In this document: in pieces, positions 25,481-32,173 of the stretch | Layout: the number at the start of each line of letters is the position of its first letter | How positions within the stretch are numbered: the stretch's first letter is position 1 | Origin: Bifidobacterium sp. | GTDB taxonomy: Bacteria > Actinomycetota > Actinomycetes > Actinomycetales > Bifidobacteriaceae | Length of the DNA stretch: 43,034 bases | Reading direction: 5' to 3' | NCBI GenBank assembly: GCA_022649135.1 | Contig: JALCNP010000019.1 | Coordinates: 1-43,034, forward strand | The notes under the pieces: model-generated | The model's input: the letters and a program-made list of their open reading frames with translations, nothing else | Told to the model about the DNA's origin: nothing | Databases searched by the model: none | Made by a program: the position numbers and the translations under genes

Positions 25481-26596
25481 CTACCGCTGCGCCCGCGGTG
25501 TTCGCGGCTCGCGCGGCCGTGACTCCGTCGGCGTCCCAGGCGCGGCCATATCGCTGGAGCCTATGCGGGTGGCGGTGGTGGATTCGCGCTGGACGAGTCT
25601 CGGGGGAAAGGCTATGTGCGCCGGGAGCCAGTGCTGTGAGCCGTGCTCGTTTCCCAGAAGGCGCATCGTTTCAGAGACGATGAGCTCGACCGGGGCCCGG
25701 GTGGACGTGAGCGTCGGGGAGGAGATCGCCGATTCGGGGGAGTCTCCCGAACCGATGACAAGCACGTCGTCGGGAACCCCGATGCCCAGCGTGTGCAGCG
25801 CCATCAGAGCGCCCAGCGCGATCGCATCGGTCGCGCAGATCAGGCCGTTGGGGTGGGTGCCCCGAGACGTGAACAGTCTCATCGTGTCATCGTATCCCCT
25901 CTTCGCCGAGCAGTCCCCGAACGTTGTCCATTCCGGTTCGGTGAGCAGGTTGAGCAGGTTCGCCGAGGATTGGAAGGTGATGAAGAGCTCGGCGGCTGCG
26001 CTGGAATCGACGGCTGCGCTGAGGAATGCGATGGCGGTGGAGTTGTAGTCGGCCAGATGGTCCATCGCCATCTGCATGGATGCCGTCTCGTCGATGCCGA
26101 CCCAGTTGACATGAAACGACGAGCAATGCCCGGAAACCTGGACGATCGGCACCGAGCGGACATAGTCCTCCAGCGTGGGGGAGAGGTCCGCCCCTGTGCA
26201 GGGCAATGCGACGATCCCATCTGCTTTGCGTGAGACAAGGGTGTCGATTCGCGACCGCTGGGTCGATTCGTCCGCCCCCAGAGCCACAAGCAGCTGCTTG
26301 CCTGCATCATTTGCGGCGGCCTCGAATCGGGAGAGCAGGTGCGAGGACAGTGGAGTGAGGGGGTCGGGCATAACGATGCCCAGGGTGTTCGTGACGTCGC
26401 TTCTCAGTGCGCTCGCGGCATAATTGACCGAGTAGTTGAGCTGGTTCGCGGCCTTGCGCACCCTGCGCGCTATGTCGTCGTCCTTGGTGCGCCGGCCGGT
26501 GAGCACGCGGGAGACGGTCGCCGTCGAGACGTTCGCGAGGGCGGCGACGTCCGTGATCGAACTGTTCGCAGTGTTGTCTGCCGTGGTGTTTTCCAT
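25481..26596 (-). CDS. LacI/GalR-family regulator of the PTS locus
   Basis: A 371-residue regulator. The helix-turn-helix is ITDVAALANVSTATVSRVL, followed by a hinge with LNYSVNYAASALRS. The sensor domain has GIVMPDPLTPLSSHLLSRFE, DGIVALPCTGADL, FHVNWVGIDE and DDVLVIGSGDSPESA, with the usual LacI order. The last 26 or so residues are a Pro/Arg/Ser-rich extension beyond the fold. ACGGAGCTCAG precedes the ATG. It lies 82 bases after ptsH on the same strand and probably shares its transcript. The palindrome in the ptsH-ptsI promoter region (27032-27045) is the likely target, which would make the PTS locus self-regulated. That link is inferred from position. Confidence 0.92.
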   Translation of the reverse strand: MENTTADNTANSSITDVAALANVSTATVSRVLTGRRTKDDDIARRVRKAANQLNYSVNYAASALRSDVTNTLGIVMPDPLTPLSSHLLSRFEAAANDAGKQLLVALGADESTQRSRIDTLVSRKADGIVALPCTGADLSPTLEDYVRSVPIVQVSGHCSSFHVNWVGIDETASMQMAMDHLADYNSTAIAFLSAAVDSSAAAELFITFQSSANLLNLLTEPEWTTFGDCSAKRGYDDTMRLFTSRGTHPNGLICATDAIALGALMALHTLGIGVPDDVLVIGSGDSPESAISSPTLTSTRAPVELIVSETMRLLGNEHGSQHWLPAHIAFPPRLVQRESTTATRIGSSDMAAPGTPTESRPREPRTPRAQR

Positions 26597-26678
26597 CTGA
26601 GCTCCGTCGCAATCCTGACTGCCCCGGCGGATGCGTTCGTCGGGCCGGCTTCAGCCTAATCGATATGGGCGTGATCCG

Positions 26679-26948
26679 CTATTCGGATGCCGTGATGGTT
26701 GCCACGAGGATGTCCGCCACCGCTTGGGCGTCGTTGCCCTCCACCTCGATCTCGATGGTGTCTCCCCGCGTGATGCCGAGGCCCATGATGGATAGGATGC
26801 TGCTTGCGTTCACCTTGTGTGCGTCCGGCTGTTTGCGGAGCGTCACCGTGCATCCCGACGCCATCGCCGCCTTCGCGAACTGTGATGCGGGACGGGCATG
26901 GATTCCAACCGGATCGTTGATTACCGCCGTGCGCGTTGCCGTTGCCAT
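26679..26948 (-). CDS. ptsH: Phosphocarrier protein HPr
   Basis: An 89-residue cytoplasmic protein that carries phosphate from enzyme I to EIIA. NDPVGIHARPASQFA holds the phosphorylated histidine (His17), and KVNASSILSIMGLGI includes the serine equivalent to Ser46 of Firmicute HPr (about Ser50). No HPr kinase gene lies in the window, so serine phosphorylation cannot be assumed. GGAGCGTCTT precedes the ATG. It is transcribed away from ptsI, from a promoter with TATAAT at 27013-27008 on the minus strand, and leads into the LacI gene. Confidence 0.96.
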   Translation of the reverse strand: MATATRTAVINDPVGIHARPASQFAKAAMASGCTVTLRKQPDAHKVNASSILSIMGLGITRGDTIEIEVEGNDAQAVADILVATITASE

Positions 26949-27007
26949 AAGACGCTCCTTCGAGTCACGGGGCCATTGGACGTGATGGTGACCCCTCCTG
27001 TCGGGAA

Positions 27008-27036
27008 ATTATACCATGGCGCATGATTTATGGAAA
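27008..27036 (-). promoter_or_regulatory. Promoter of ptsH
   Basis: On the minus strand TATAAT occupies 27013-27008, a perfect -10 box. TTTCCA at 27036-27031 is 17 bases upstream and serves as a weak -35. The LacI-type palindrome at 27032-27045 overlaps that -35, so a bound repressor would block this promoter. Confidence 0.65.
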
Positions 27037-27045
27037 ACGTTTACC
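27032..27045. promoter_or_regulatory. LacI-type operator between ptsH and ptsI
   Basis: GGAAAACGTTTACC is a 14-base palindrome with one mismatched pair (positions 3 and 12) and the central CG typical of LacI/GalR sites. It overlaps the ptsH -35 and ends four bases before the ptsI -35, so one protein could control both directions. It differs from the TACAACGTTGYA operator of the GH43 island, as expected for a different LacI protein. Confidence 0.65.
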
Positions 27046-27049
27046 GTTG

Positions 27050-27077
27050 TTGCAAAGCGAAAATCACGGTGTATACT
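27050..27077 (+). promoter_or_regulatory. Promoter of ptsI
   Basis: TTGCAA (27050-27055) and TATACT (27072-27077) with 16-base spacing form a good promoter. The start would fall near 27084, inside the dyad described separately, leaving a leader of about 100 bases before the ptsI ATG. Confidence 0.65.
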
Positions 27078-27100
27078 GACATTTATCAGTAATGATTTTC
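27059..27100. promoter_or_regulatory. Nested dyad over the ptsI transcription start
   Basis: GAAAATCA (27059-27066) is complementary to TGATTTTC (27093-27100), and inside it ACTGA (27075-27079) is complementary to TCAGT (27086-27090). The -10 box lies within. As only the right half would be transcribed, a DNA site for a second regulator is more likely than an RNA hairpin. Confidence 0.5.
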
Positions 27101-27187
27101 TGAGACATGGTATACCGACAATGATGTACGGGTGTCGTGTTGGTTCTTCCGCTGAGGAAGGATCCGCGGTGCAGCAAAGGAGATCGC

Positions 27188-28864
27188 ATGGTCATCACAG
27201 GCGTGGGCATCGGACGAGGGATTGCGATGGGTCCGGTTCTTCGAATGCCGGATCCCATCAGGGAGCCGTCCTCGCGGCCAAGGTCGGACGATACGGACGC
27301 GGCGACGGAAGTCTCCAGGGTGGACGCAGCCCTGGCCCGCGTGCGGGAGGATCTTGAGCGGCGCGCCGATGCCGCGGCCCATGGCGATGGGGGAGCCCGG
27401 CAGGCGGCGTCCATTCTGACGGCATTGGCCCAGATGACCGACGATCCGGCTCTTCATGATTCCATAGTGGCTGGCATCGGCAGGGGGCTGACCGCGCAGA
27501 GGGCCGTGTTCGAAGGCTTCGGCGGGTTCGAGGCGAAGCTGAGCGCCCTGGGAGGCTACATGTCCGAACGCTCCGCCGACCTGCATGACATAGGTCAGCG
27601 CGTGATGGCGGATCTCCTGCACGTTCAGGCCCCGGGAATCCCCCACAGCGAAAGGCCGTTCGTTCTGGTCGCCACCGACCTGTCCCCGGCGGACACGGCT
27701 GCTCTCGATCCGGGCTCCGTCCTAGCCATCGTCACCTCCCAGGGAGGTCCCACCAGCCACACCGCCATCCTCGCCAGGGCGCGATCCATCGTCGCCGTGG
27801 TGTCGGCCGCCCGCGCGGCCGACCTCGTGAACGGCGACAACGTCATAGTCAACGCGGCGTCCGGCACGGTGAGCGTCAATCCCTCCGATGAGGAGGTGTC
27901 TGTGGCGCGAGAGGCGAAAGCCCGAGCCGACAGGGCCAAGGGGCTGAGGGGGCTGCCGGGAGGCCTTGCCGACGGCACTGCGATACCTCTTCTCGCGAAC
28001 GTCGCACGGCCGCAGGATGCGGGGCCGGCCCTGGAGTACGGGGCCGAGGGCGTGGGGCTGTTCCGCACCGAGTTCCTGTTCATCGCGAACGGCGAGCCTC
28101 CCGGAGTCGAGGAGCAGACCCGCGAATACACGAAACTGCTCGAGAGGTTTCCTGGAAGAAAGGTCGTCATCCGTGTGCTGGACGCCGGCGCCGACAAGCC
28201 TCTGCCCTTTCTCACCCCCGAGAATGAGCCCAATCCGGCCCTGGGACTCAGGGGGTTGCGTTCGCTGAAGGCCCATCGCCAGGTTCTCGACGATCAGCTT
28301 GAGGCGCTGTCCCGAGCCGACAGGCAGACCCGGGCCGATCTGTGGGTTATGGCACCCATGGTCGCCGATCAGTACGAGGCCGCCTATTTCGTCACCCTCG
28401 CCAAATCCAAGGGTCTGCGAAAGGTCGGAGTCATGGCCGAGGTCCCGTCGATCGCCTTCATGGCCGACGAGGTCGCCGCGGTGGCGGATTTCGTGTCCAT
28501 AGGGACGAACGATCTCACCCAGTACACGATGGCCGCAGACCGTACTCTGGGCAGTGTGTCCGGCTATCAGAACGCATGGCATCCGGCCGTTCTGCGTGCG
28601 ATCAAGCTCATTGCCGACGCCGGCGTGAGACATGGCATGCCGGTGGGTGTGTGCGGCGAGGCCGCCGCCGACCCGGATCTCGCCGTGGTGCTCGTCGGCC
28701 TCGGGGTGAACTCGCTGTCCATGTCCCCTGCGGCGCTGGATGACGTACGGGCCGAACTTGCCGGGTGCACGCTGGAACAGGCCCGCAGCAGGGCGACGCG
28801 GGCTCTGCGCGGCGACTTCTATCACCCGTCCGCCGATCCGCATGTCGAGCCGCTTCGCGGATAG
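27188..28864 (+). CDS. ptsI: PTS enzyme I (phosphoenolpyruvate-protein phosphotransferase)
   Basis: A 558-residue cytoplasmic enzyme that takes phosphate from PEP and passes it to HPr. The swivel domain carries the active histidine in GGPTSHTAILAR (His191). The PEP-binding domain has GVGLFRTEFLFI, LDAGADKPLPFL and NPALGLRGLRSL, and later VGVMAEVPSIAFMADEVA, FVSIGTNDLTQYTMAADR and MPVGVCGEAAADP with the catalytic cysteine. AAAGGAGATCGC precedes the ATG at 27188. It opens a run of PTS genes and is divergent from ptsH, which is unusual because ptsH and ptsI are often in one operon. The length fits the family (about 550-575 residues). Confidence 0.97.
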   Translation: MVITGVGIGRGIAMGPVLRMPDPIREPSSRPRSDDTDAATEVSRVDAALARVREDLERRADAAAHGDGGARQAASILTALAQMTDDPALHDSIVAGIGRGLTAQRAVFEGFGGFEAKLSALGGYMSERSADLHDIGQRVMADLLHVQAPGIPHSERPFVLVATDLSPADTAALDPGSVLAIVTSQGGPTSHTAILARARSIVAVVSAARAADLVNGDNVIVNAASGTVSVNPSDEEVSVAREAKARADRAKGLRGLPGGLADGTAIPLLANVARPQDAGPALEYGAEGVGLFRTEFLFIANGEPPGVEEQTREYTKLLERFPGRKVVIRVLDAGADKPLPFLTPENEPNPALGLRGLRSLKAHRQVLDDQLEALSRADRQTRADLWVMAPMVADQYEAAYFVTLAKSKGLRKVGVMAEVPSIAFMADEVAAVADFVSIGTNDLTQYTMAADRTLGSVSGYQNAWHPAVLRAIKLIADAGVRHGMPVGVCGEAAADPDLAVVLVGLGVNSLSMSPAALDDVRAELAGCTLEQARSRATRALRGDFYHPSADPHVEPLRG

Positions 28865-28915
28865 ACGCGGATGGGGGATATGGACATCATCATTCATGAG
28901 AGAAAAGGAGTCGAC

Positions 28916-29365
28916 ATGGCAGTCGATATGAGCGCGTTTCTTCCCGATCGCGCATTCCTGCTGGACGTTGACGCGACGGACTGGAGGGGTGCGATTCGTC
29001 TGGCGGGGAAAGGCCTTGTCGCCGCGGGCTTCACCACACCGGACTACACCGACCAGATGATCGCGACGGTGGAATCCCTCGGCCCCTACATCGTCGTGGC
29101 GCCCGGAATGGCACTGGCCCACGCCCGTCCATCGGCGGCCGTGATAAGAACCGGGCTGAGCTGGGTCCGGCTGACAAGGCCCGTCAGATTCGGCAACAAG
29201 GACAACGATCCCGTCTCGCTTGTCATCGGTCTCGCCGGGCGTGACGAAGACGAGCACATCGCCGTGATGTCCGCGATCGCCTCGGCCCTGTCCGACGCCC
29301 GCAAGACATCCGAACTGGCGGACGCGACGTCCCCCCGGGAGATTCGTTCCATTCTCGGACGCTGA
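28916..29365 (+). CDS. PTS EIIA component, ascorbate/mannitol-type fold
   Basis: A 149-residue cytoplasmic phosphocarrier. The phosphorylated histidine is in GMALAHARPSAAV (His69), the standard EIIA site for the mannitol/fructose/ascorbate group. SLVIGLAGRDEDEHIAVMSA is the typical second half. AAAAGGAG precedes the ATG at 28916; a longer form from 28871 is less likely. It follows ptsI by 51 bases. Separate IIA, IIB and IIC genes with this combination match the L-ascorbate (Ula/SgaA) family, although the actual sugar cannot be told. Confidence 0.92.
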   Translation: MAVDMSAFLPDRAFLLDVDATDWRGAIRLAGKGLVAAGFTTPDYTDQMIATVESLGPYIVVAPGMALAHARPSAAVIRTGLSWVRLTRPVRFGNKDNDPVSLVIGLAGRDEDEHIAVMSAIASALSDARKTSELADATSPREIRSILGR

Positions 29366-29442
29366 CCGCCGCCGTCCGGCTCATGGGCCGCAAGGCCTGC
29401 GTCGGAACCCCCGACGATCCGTCACCGTCGGAAAACCATCAC

Positions 29443-29470
29443 CACAACAACGAAACCACAACAACGAAAC
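29443..29470. repeat. Perfect 14-base tandem duplication before the IIB gene
   Basis: CACAACAACGAAAC occurs twice head to tail, ending just before the GAGGAACAG ribosome site of the IIB gene. The A-rich, unstructured leader may favour translation initiation. Confidence 0.85.
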
Positions 29471-29481
29471 GAGGAACAGTT

Positions 29482-29751
29482 ATGAATATTCTCTGCGTAT
29501 GCGGCAACGGCATAGGAACGTCCGTTCTGCTCAAGGTCAACGTGGAGGCCGTGGCCGCGGATCTTGACATGGATGTGAACGTGACCACCTCCGACGCCGG
29601 CAGCGCCAAAGGCACTGCGAACATGAACGATCTGGTCCTTACCTCCCCCCAGCTCGCGCCCGAGCTCGAGGGGACGACCACGCCCGTGGAGACGGTCAAG
29701 AACTTCATGGACAAGGACGAGATCACGACCATTCTGGAAAAATACGCCTGA
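29482..29751 (+). CDS. PTS EIIB component, ascorbate type (UlaB-like)
   Basis: An 89-residue cytoplasmic protein that accepts phosphate from EIIA on a cysteine and gives it to the sugar. The P-loop-like start ILCVCGNGIGTSVLLK holds the active Cys7, and the spacing CGNGxGTS matches ascorbate-type IIB proteins rather than lactose or galactitol types (inference from memory of the families). VTTSDAGSAKG and DLVLTSPQLAPEL continue the fold. GAGGAACAGTT precedes the ATG. A large hairpin separates it from the IIC gene. Confidence 0.92.
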   Translation: MNILCVCGNGIGTSVLLKVNVEAVAADLDMDVNVTTSDAGSAKGTANMNDLVLTSPQLAPELEGTTTPVETVKNFMDKDEITTILEKYA

Positions 29752-29765
29752 ACCGTGGCGCCCTC

Positions 29766-29820
29766 CCCGGCGGGAATCCGTCGTGGGGGCAGCCCCGTCC
29801 TGCCGCGGACGGATGCCGGG
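29766..29820 (+). promoter_or_regulatory. Large intercistronic hairpin between IIB and IIC genes
   Basis: CCCGGC (29766-29771) pairs with GCCGGG (29815-29820) and ATCCGTC (29776-29782) with GACGGAT (29808-29814), separated by a four-base bulge, with further G/C pairing in the loop. There is no U tract. Such elements often mark RNA processing or protect the 5' part, which would let cytosolic IIA/IIB and membrane IIC be made in different amounts. Confidence 0.5.
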
Positions 29821-29881
29821 AAGCGATGGCATGCCGAGCCGCACCACGACACTGTAGAAAAAAAGAGCAAAGAAGGACATC

Positions 29882-31414
29882 ATGAACGTCGTCGTTCAAG
29901 TGCTGAACTTCATCAGCCAGGAAATTCTTAATGTTCCCGCCTATCTGATCGGCATCGTCGCCGTCATCGGCCTCATCGCGCTGCGGCGCAACGCAGGCCA
30001 GGTCATATCGGGCGGGTTGAAGGCGGCCATGGGCTATCTCATTCTGGGAGCCGGGGCCACCGTGGTCACCAGCGCGCTGACACCCTTCGGCGAGCTGGTT
30101 CTCAAGTCGACCGGCGCTCACGGCGTCGTGCCGACGAACGAGGTGATCACCGCCCAGGCCTCCAGCCAGTTCGGGGCGTCGTCCGCCTACATCATCGTGC
30201 TGAGCTTCATCGTCATGCTGCTGCTCGCACGGTTCACCCCCTTGAAATACGTGTTTCTCACCGGCCACCACATGGTGTTTATGTCGACCATGCTCGCCGT
30301 GGTTCTCTCCGTCGGCTTCGGGGCCAGGAACCAGTGGCTGATCGTGCTCATCGGGGCGGTTCTCATGGGGGTGATCATGGTGGTGATGCCCGCGTTCGCT
30401 CAGCCGTTCATGAATCGGATCACCGGCAGCGACAAGCTGTCCATCGGGCATTTCAACACCCTGAGCTACATCGTCTCCGGCGCCGTGGGCGCGGCCGTCG
30501 GCAAGAAGTCGAAATCCACCGAGGACATCAACTTTCCCAAGGGGCTCAGCTTTCTGCGCGACTCCATGGTTTCGACCACTCTGCTGATGGTCGTTCTCTA
30601 TCTGGTGTTCGCCGTGTGGGCCGCCATCGTGCTCCCCGCGAAAACCGCATTTTCGATTTTCACCTCGCATCCGGCCAACTATGGTTCCTTCTTCATGGCC
30701 GCCTTCGCGCAGGCCCTGCAGTTCGGCATCGGCGTGAGCATCATCCTCTACGGCGTGCGCATCATCCTCGGTGAGCTCGTGCCCGCGTTTCAGGGAATCG
30801 CGAACAGGGTCGTCCCCGGCGCTCGCCCCGCCCTGGACATCCCGATCGTGTTCCCGTACGGTGCCAACGCCTCCCTGATCGGATTCCTGTCCTCCTTCGT
30901 GGGAGGTCTGGTGGCGCTGTCCATCATCGCCGTCTGGTTCGGGCCGGTGTGGGGCATGGCGCTGATTCTTCCCGGAATGGTTCCCCATTTCTTCGATGGA
31001 GGCGGCGCCGGAGTGTTCGGCAACGCCACGGGAGGCCGTCGTGGGACCATCGTCGGCGGCTTCATCAACGGTCTGCTGATCACCTTCCTTCCCGCCATGC
31101 TGATGACGGTTATGGGAAGTTTCGGACTGGCCAACTCCACGTTCGGGGATTCCGACTTCTGCTGGTTCGGCACGGCTGTGGGCAATTTCACGCATCTGGG
31201 CGTCGTCGGCGGCGCGGTCAGCCTGCTTGTCTTCGCCGCGGCCCTGTTCGCGGCCGCGGCCCTGTGGCAGGTCAAGGTCGTCAACAAGGGGTGGCTCCCC
31301 GCCGCTGAGCATGTCTCCTTCATCGAGGCGACGAAGGCCCAGGAGAAGGCGGACCGCGAGGCGGCCAGAGCGGCCAGGCTGGCCGCGAAGGAAGCCTCGG
31401 GGAAGAGCGCCTGA
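29882..31414 (+). CDS. PTS EIIC component, ascorbate type (UlaA/SgaT-like)
   Basis: A 510-residue membrane permease that translocates and helps phosphorylate the sugar. About eleven hydrophobic helices are visible. Motifs found in UlaA/SgaT proteins are PAYLIGIVAVIGLIALRR, GGLKAAMGYLILGAGATVV, LTGHHMVFMSTMLAVVL, GHFNTLSYIVSGAVGAAVGK and LPGMVPHFFDGGGAGVFGN with GGRRGTIVGGFINGLLI. The end is a charged alanine/lysine-rich tail of about 40 residues (FIEATKAQEKADREAARAAR) that should lie in the cytoplasm. GAAGGA precedes the ATG. No ula catabolic genes (UlaD/E/F/G-like) follow, so ascorbate use is not supported by context. Confidence 0.94.
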   Translation: MNVVVQVLNFISQEILNVPAYLIGIVAVIGLIALRRNAGQVISGGLKAAMGYLILGAGATVVTSALTPFGELVLKSTGAHGVVPTNEVITAQASSQFGASSAYIIVLSFIVMLLLARFTPLKYVFLTGHHMVFMSTMLAVVLSVGFGARNQWLIVLIGAVLMGVIMVVMPAFAQPFMNRITGSDKLSIGHFNTLSYIVSGAVGAAVGKKSKSTEDINFPKGLSFLRDSMVSTTLLMVVLYLVFAVWAAIVLPAKTAFSIFTSHPANYGSFFMAAFAQALQFGIGVSIILYGVRIILGELVPAFQGIANRVVPGARPALDIPIVFPYGANASLIGFLSSFVGGLVALSIIAVWFGPVWGMALILPGMVPHFFDGGGAGVFGNATGGRRGTIVGGFINGLLITFLPAMLMTVMGSFGLANSTFGDSDFCWFGTAVGNFTHLGVVGGAVSLLVFAAALFAAAALWQVKVVNKGWLPAAEHVSFIEATKAQEKADREAARAARLAAKEASGKSA

Positions 31415-31459
31415 CCTGGAGAGCCCGACCGTCTGATCGGGAGCGTCCGACCTGCATTC

Positions 31460-31510
31460 GTGTCGTCCCCGGCCCGCGCCACGCGGACCGGGGACGACAC
31501 TGTGTGTTTT
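31460..31510 (+). terminator. Terminator of the PTS operon
   Basis: Thirteen bases, GTGTCGTCCCCGG, pair perfectly with CCGGGGACGACAC, with an additional inner CCGCG/CGCGG pair, and TGTGTGTTTT follows. This marks the end of the ptsI-IIA-IIB-IIC transcript. Confidence 0.88.
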
Positions 31511-31560
31511 CTCGGGGCGCGAACATGCGCAAGTCATAACGCCGAGGGATACTGGAGGCT

Positions 31561-32112
31561 ATGAGAATCTCCGCAGACTTCACCGCAATTCCAGACGACT
31601 TCTCCAAAGCCGCCCCCGAGCACAACAAGGTGGGCGGCAGGCCCGTCGTCTCCTTTCCCTTCTATGTCGACGCGCTGGCGCCGGACATGCATTTCCTCCA
31701 CTGGGAGCTGGTCGATCCCGATTCCATCCCCGTATGCGGCTTCGAATGGATCCACTGGACCGTGGCGAATATGCCGGTGGATGCGCTGATGTTCGATTTC
31801 AACGATGCACATGCGCTGCAAATCCCCCCGGACTTCTCGCGCACGCTTCCCGCCATGGTTCCTGAGGCCGTTCAGGGACGCAACTCCACCGCAGGACGAT
31901 TCGTGGGTTCGACGGATCCCGCCGTGACGATGAGGTATATCGGACCGACGCCTCCCGACAGGAACCACGACTACTATCTACATGTGTGGGCGACCGAGAA
32001 TCCGCTGCCGGAACTCAGCCAGGGCTTCTGGCTCAACGAGCTGCTGCATGGCGTCCGCGACTACGGCGGCACGATCGACCAGGCGGGAATCTTCCTCACC
32101 GGAAGGGCCTGA
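31561..32112 (+). CDS. YbhB/YbcL (PEBP) family protein
   Basis: A 183-residue soluble protein of the phosphatidylethanolamine-binding / Raf-kinase-inhibitor-like fold. The N-terminal half has VSFPFYVDALAPDMHFLHWE; the ligand pocket region is FEWIHWTVANMP, and RYIGPTPPDRNHDYYLHVWA is the family signature with the conserved P-P-x-x-x-H. No signal peptide is present. Bacterial members have no settled function. GGAGG lies only two bases before the ATG, which is tight. It is bounded by the PTS terminator upstream and lies 61 bases from the dipeptidase gene, so the two may be one transcript. Confidence 0.92.
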   Translation: MRISADFTAIPDDFSKAAPEHNKVGGRPVVSFPFYVDALAPDMHFLHWELVDPDSIPVCGFEWIHWTVANMPVDALMFDFNDAHALQIPPDFSRTLPAMVPEAVQGRNSTAGRFVGSTDPAVTMRYIGPTPPDRNHDYYLHVWATENPLPELSQGFWLNELLHGVRDYGGTIDQAGIFLTGRA

Positions 32113-32173
32113 GACGGCGCGGAGGGAAACGTACCGAACACGGTAAAACAAGAGAAAGAGGAATACATCACCT

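Noticed and set aside
29723..31537. A 604-codon minus-strand frame opposite the IIC gene
   Set aside because: It also crosses the PTS terminator and is the antisense of membrane helices, with no domain.
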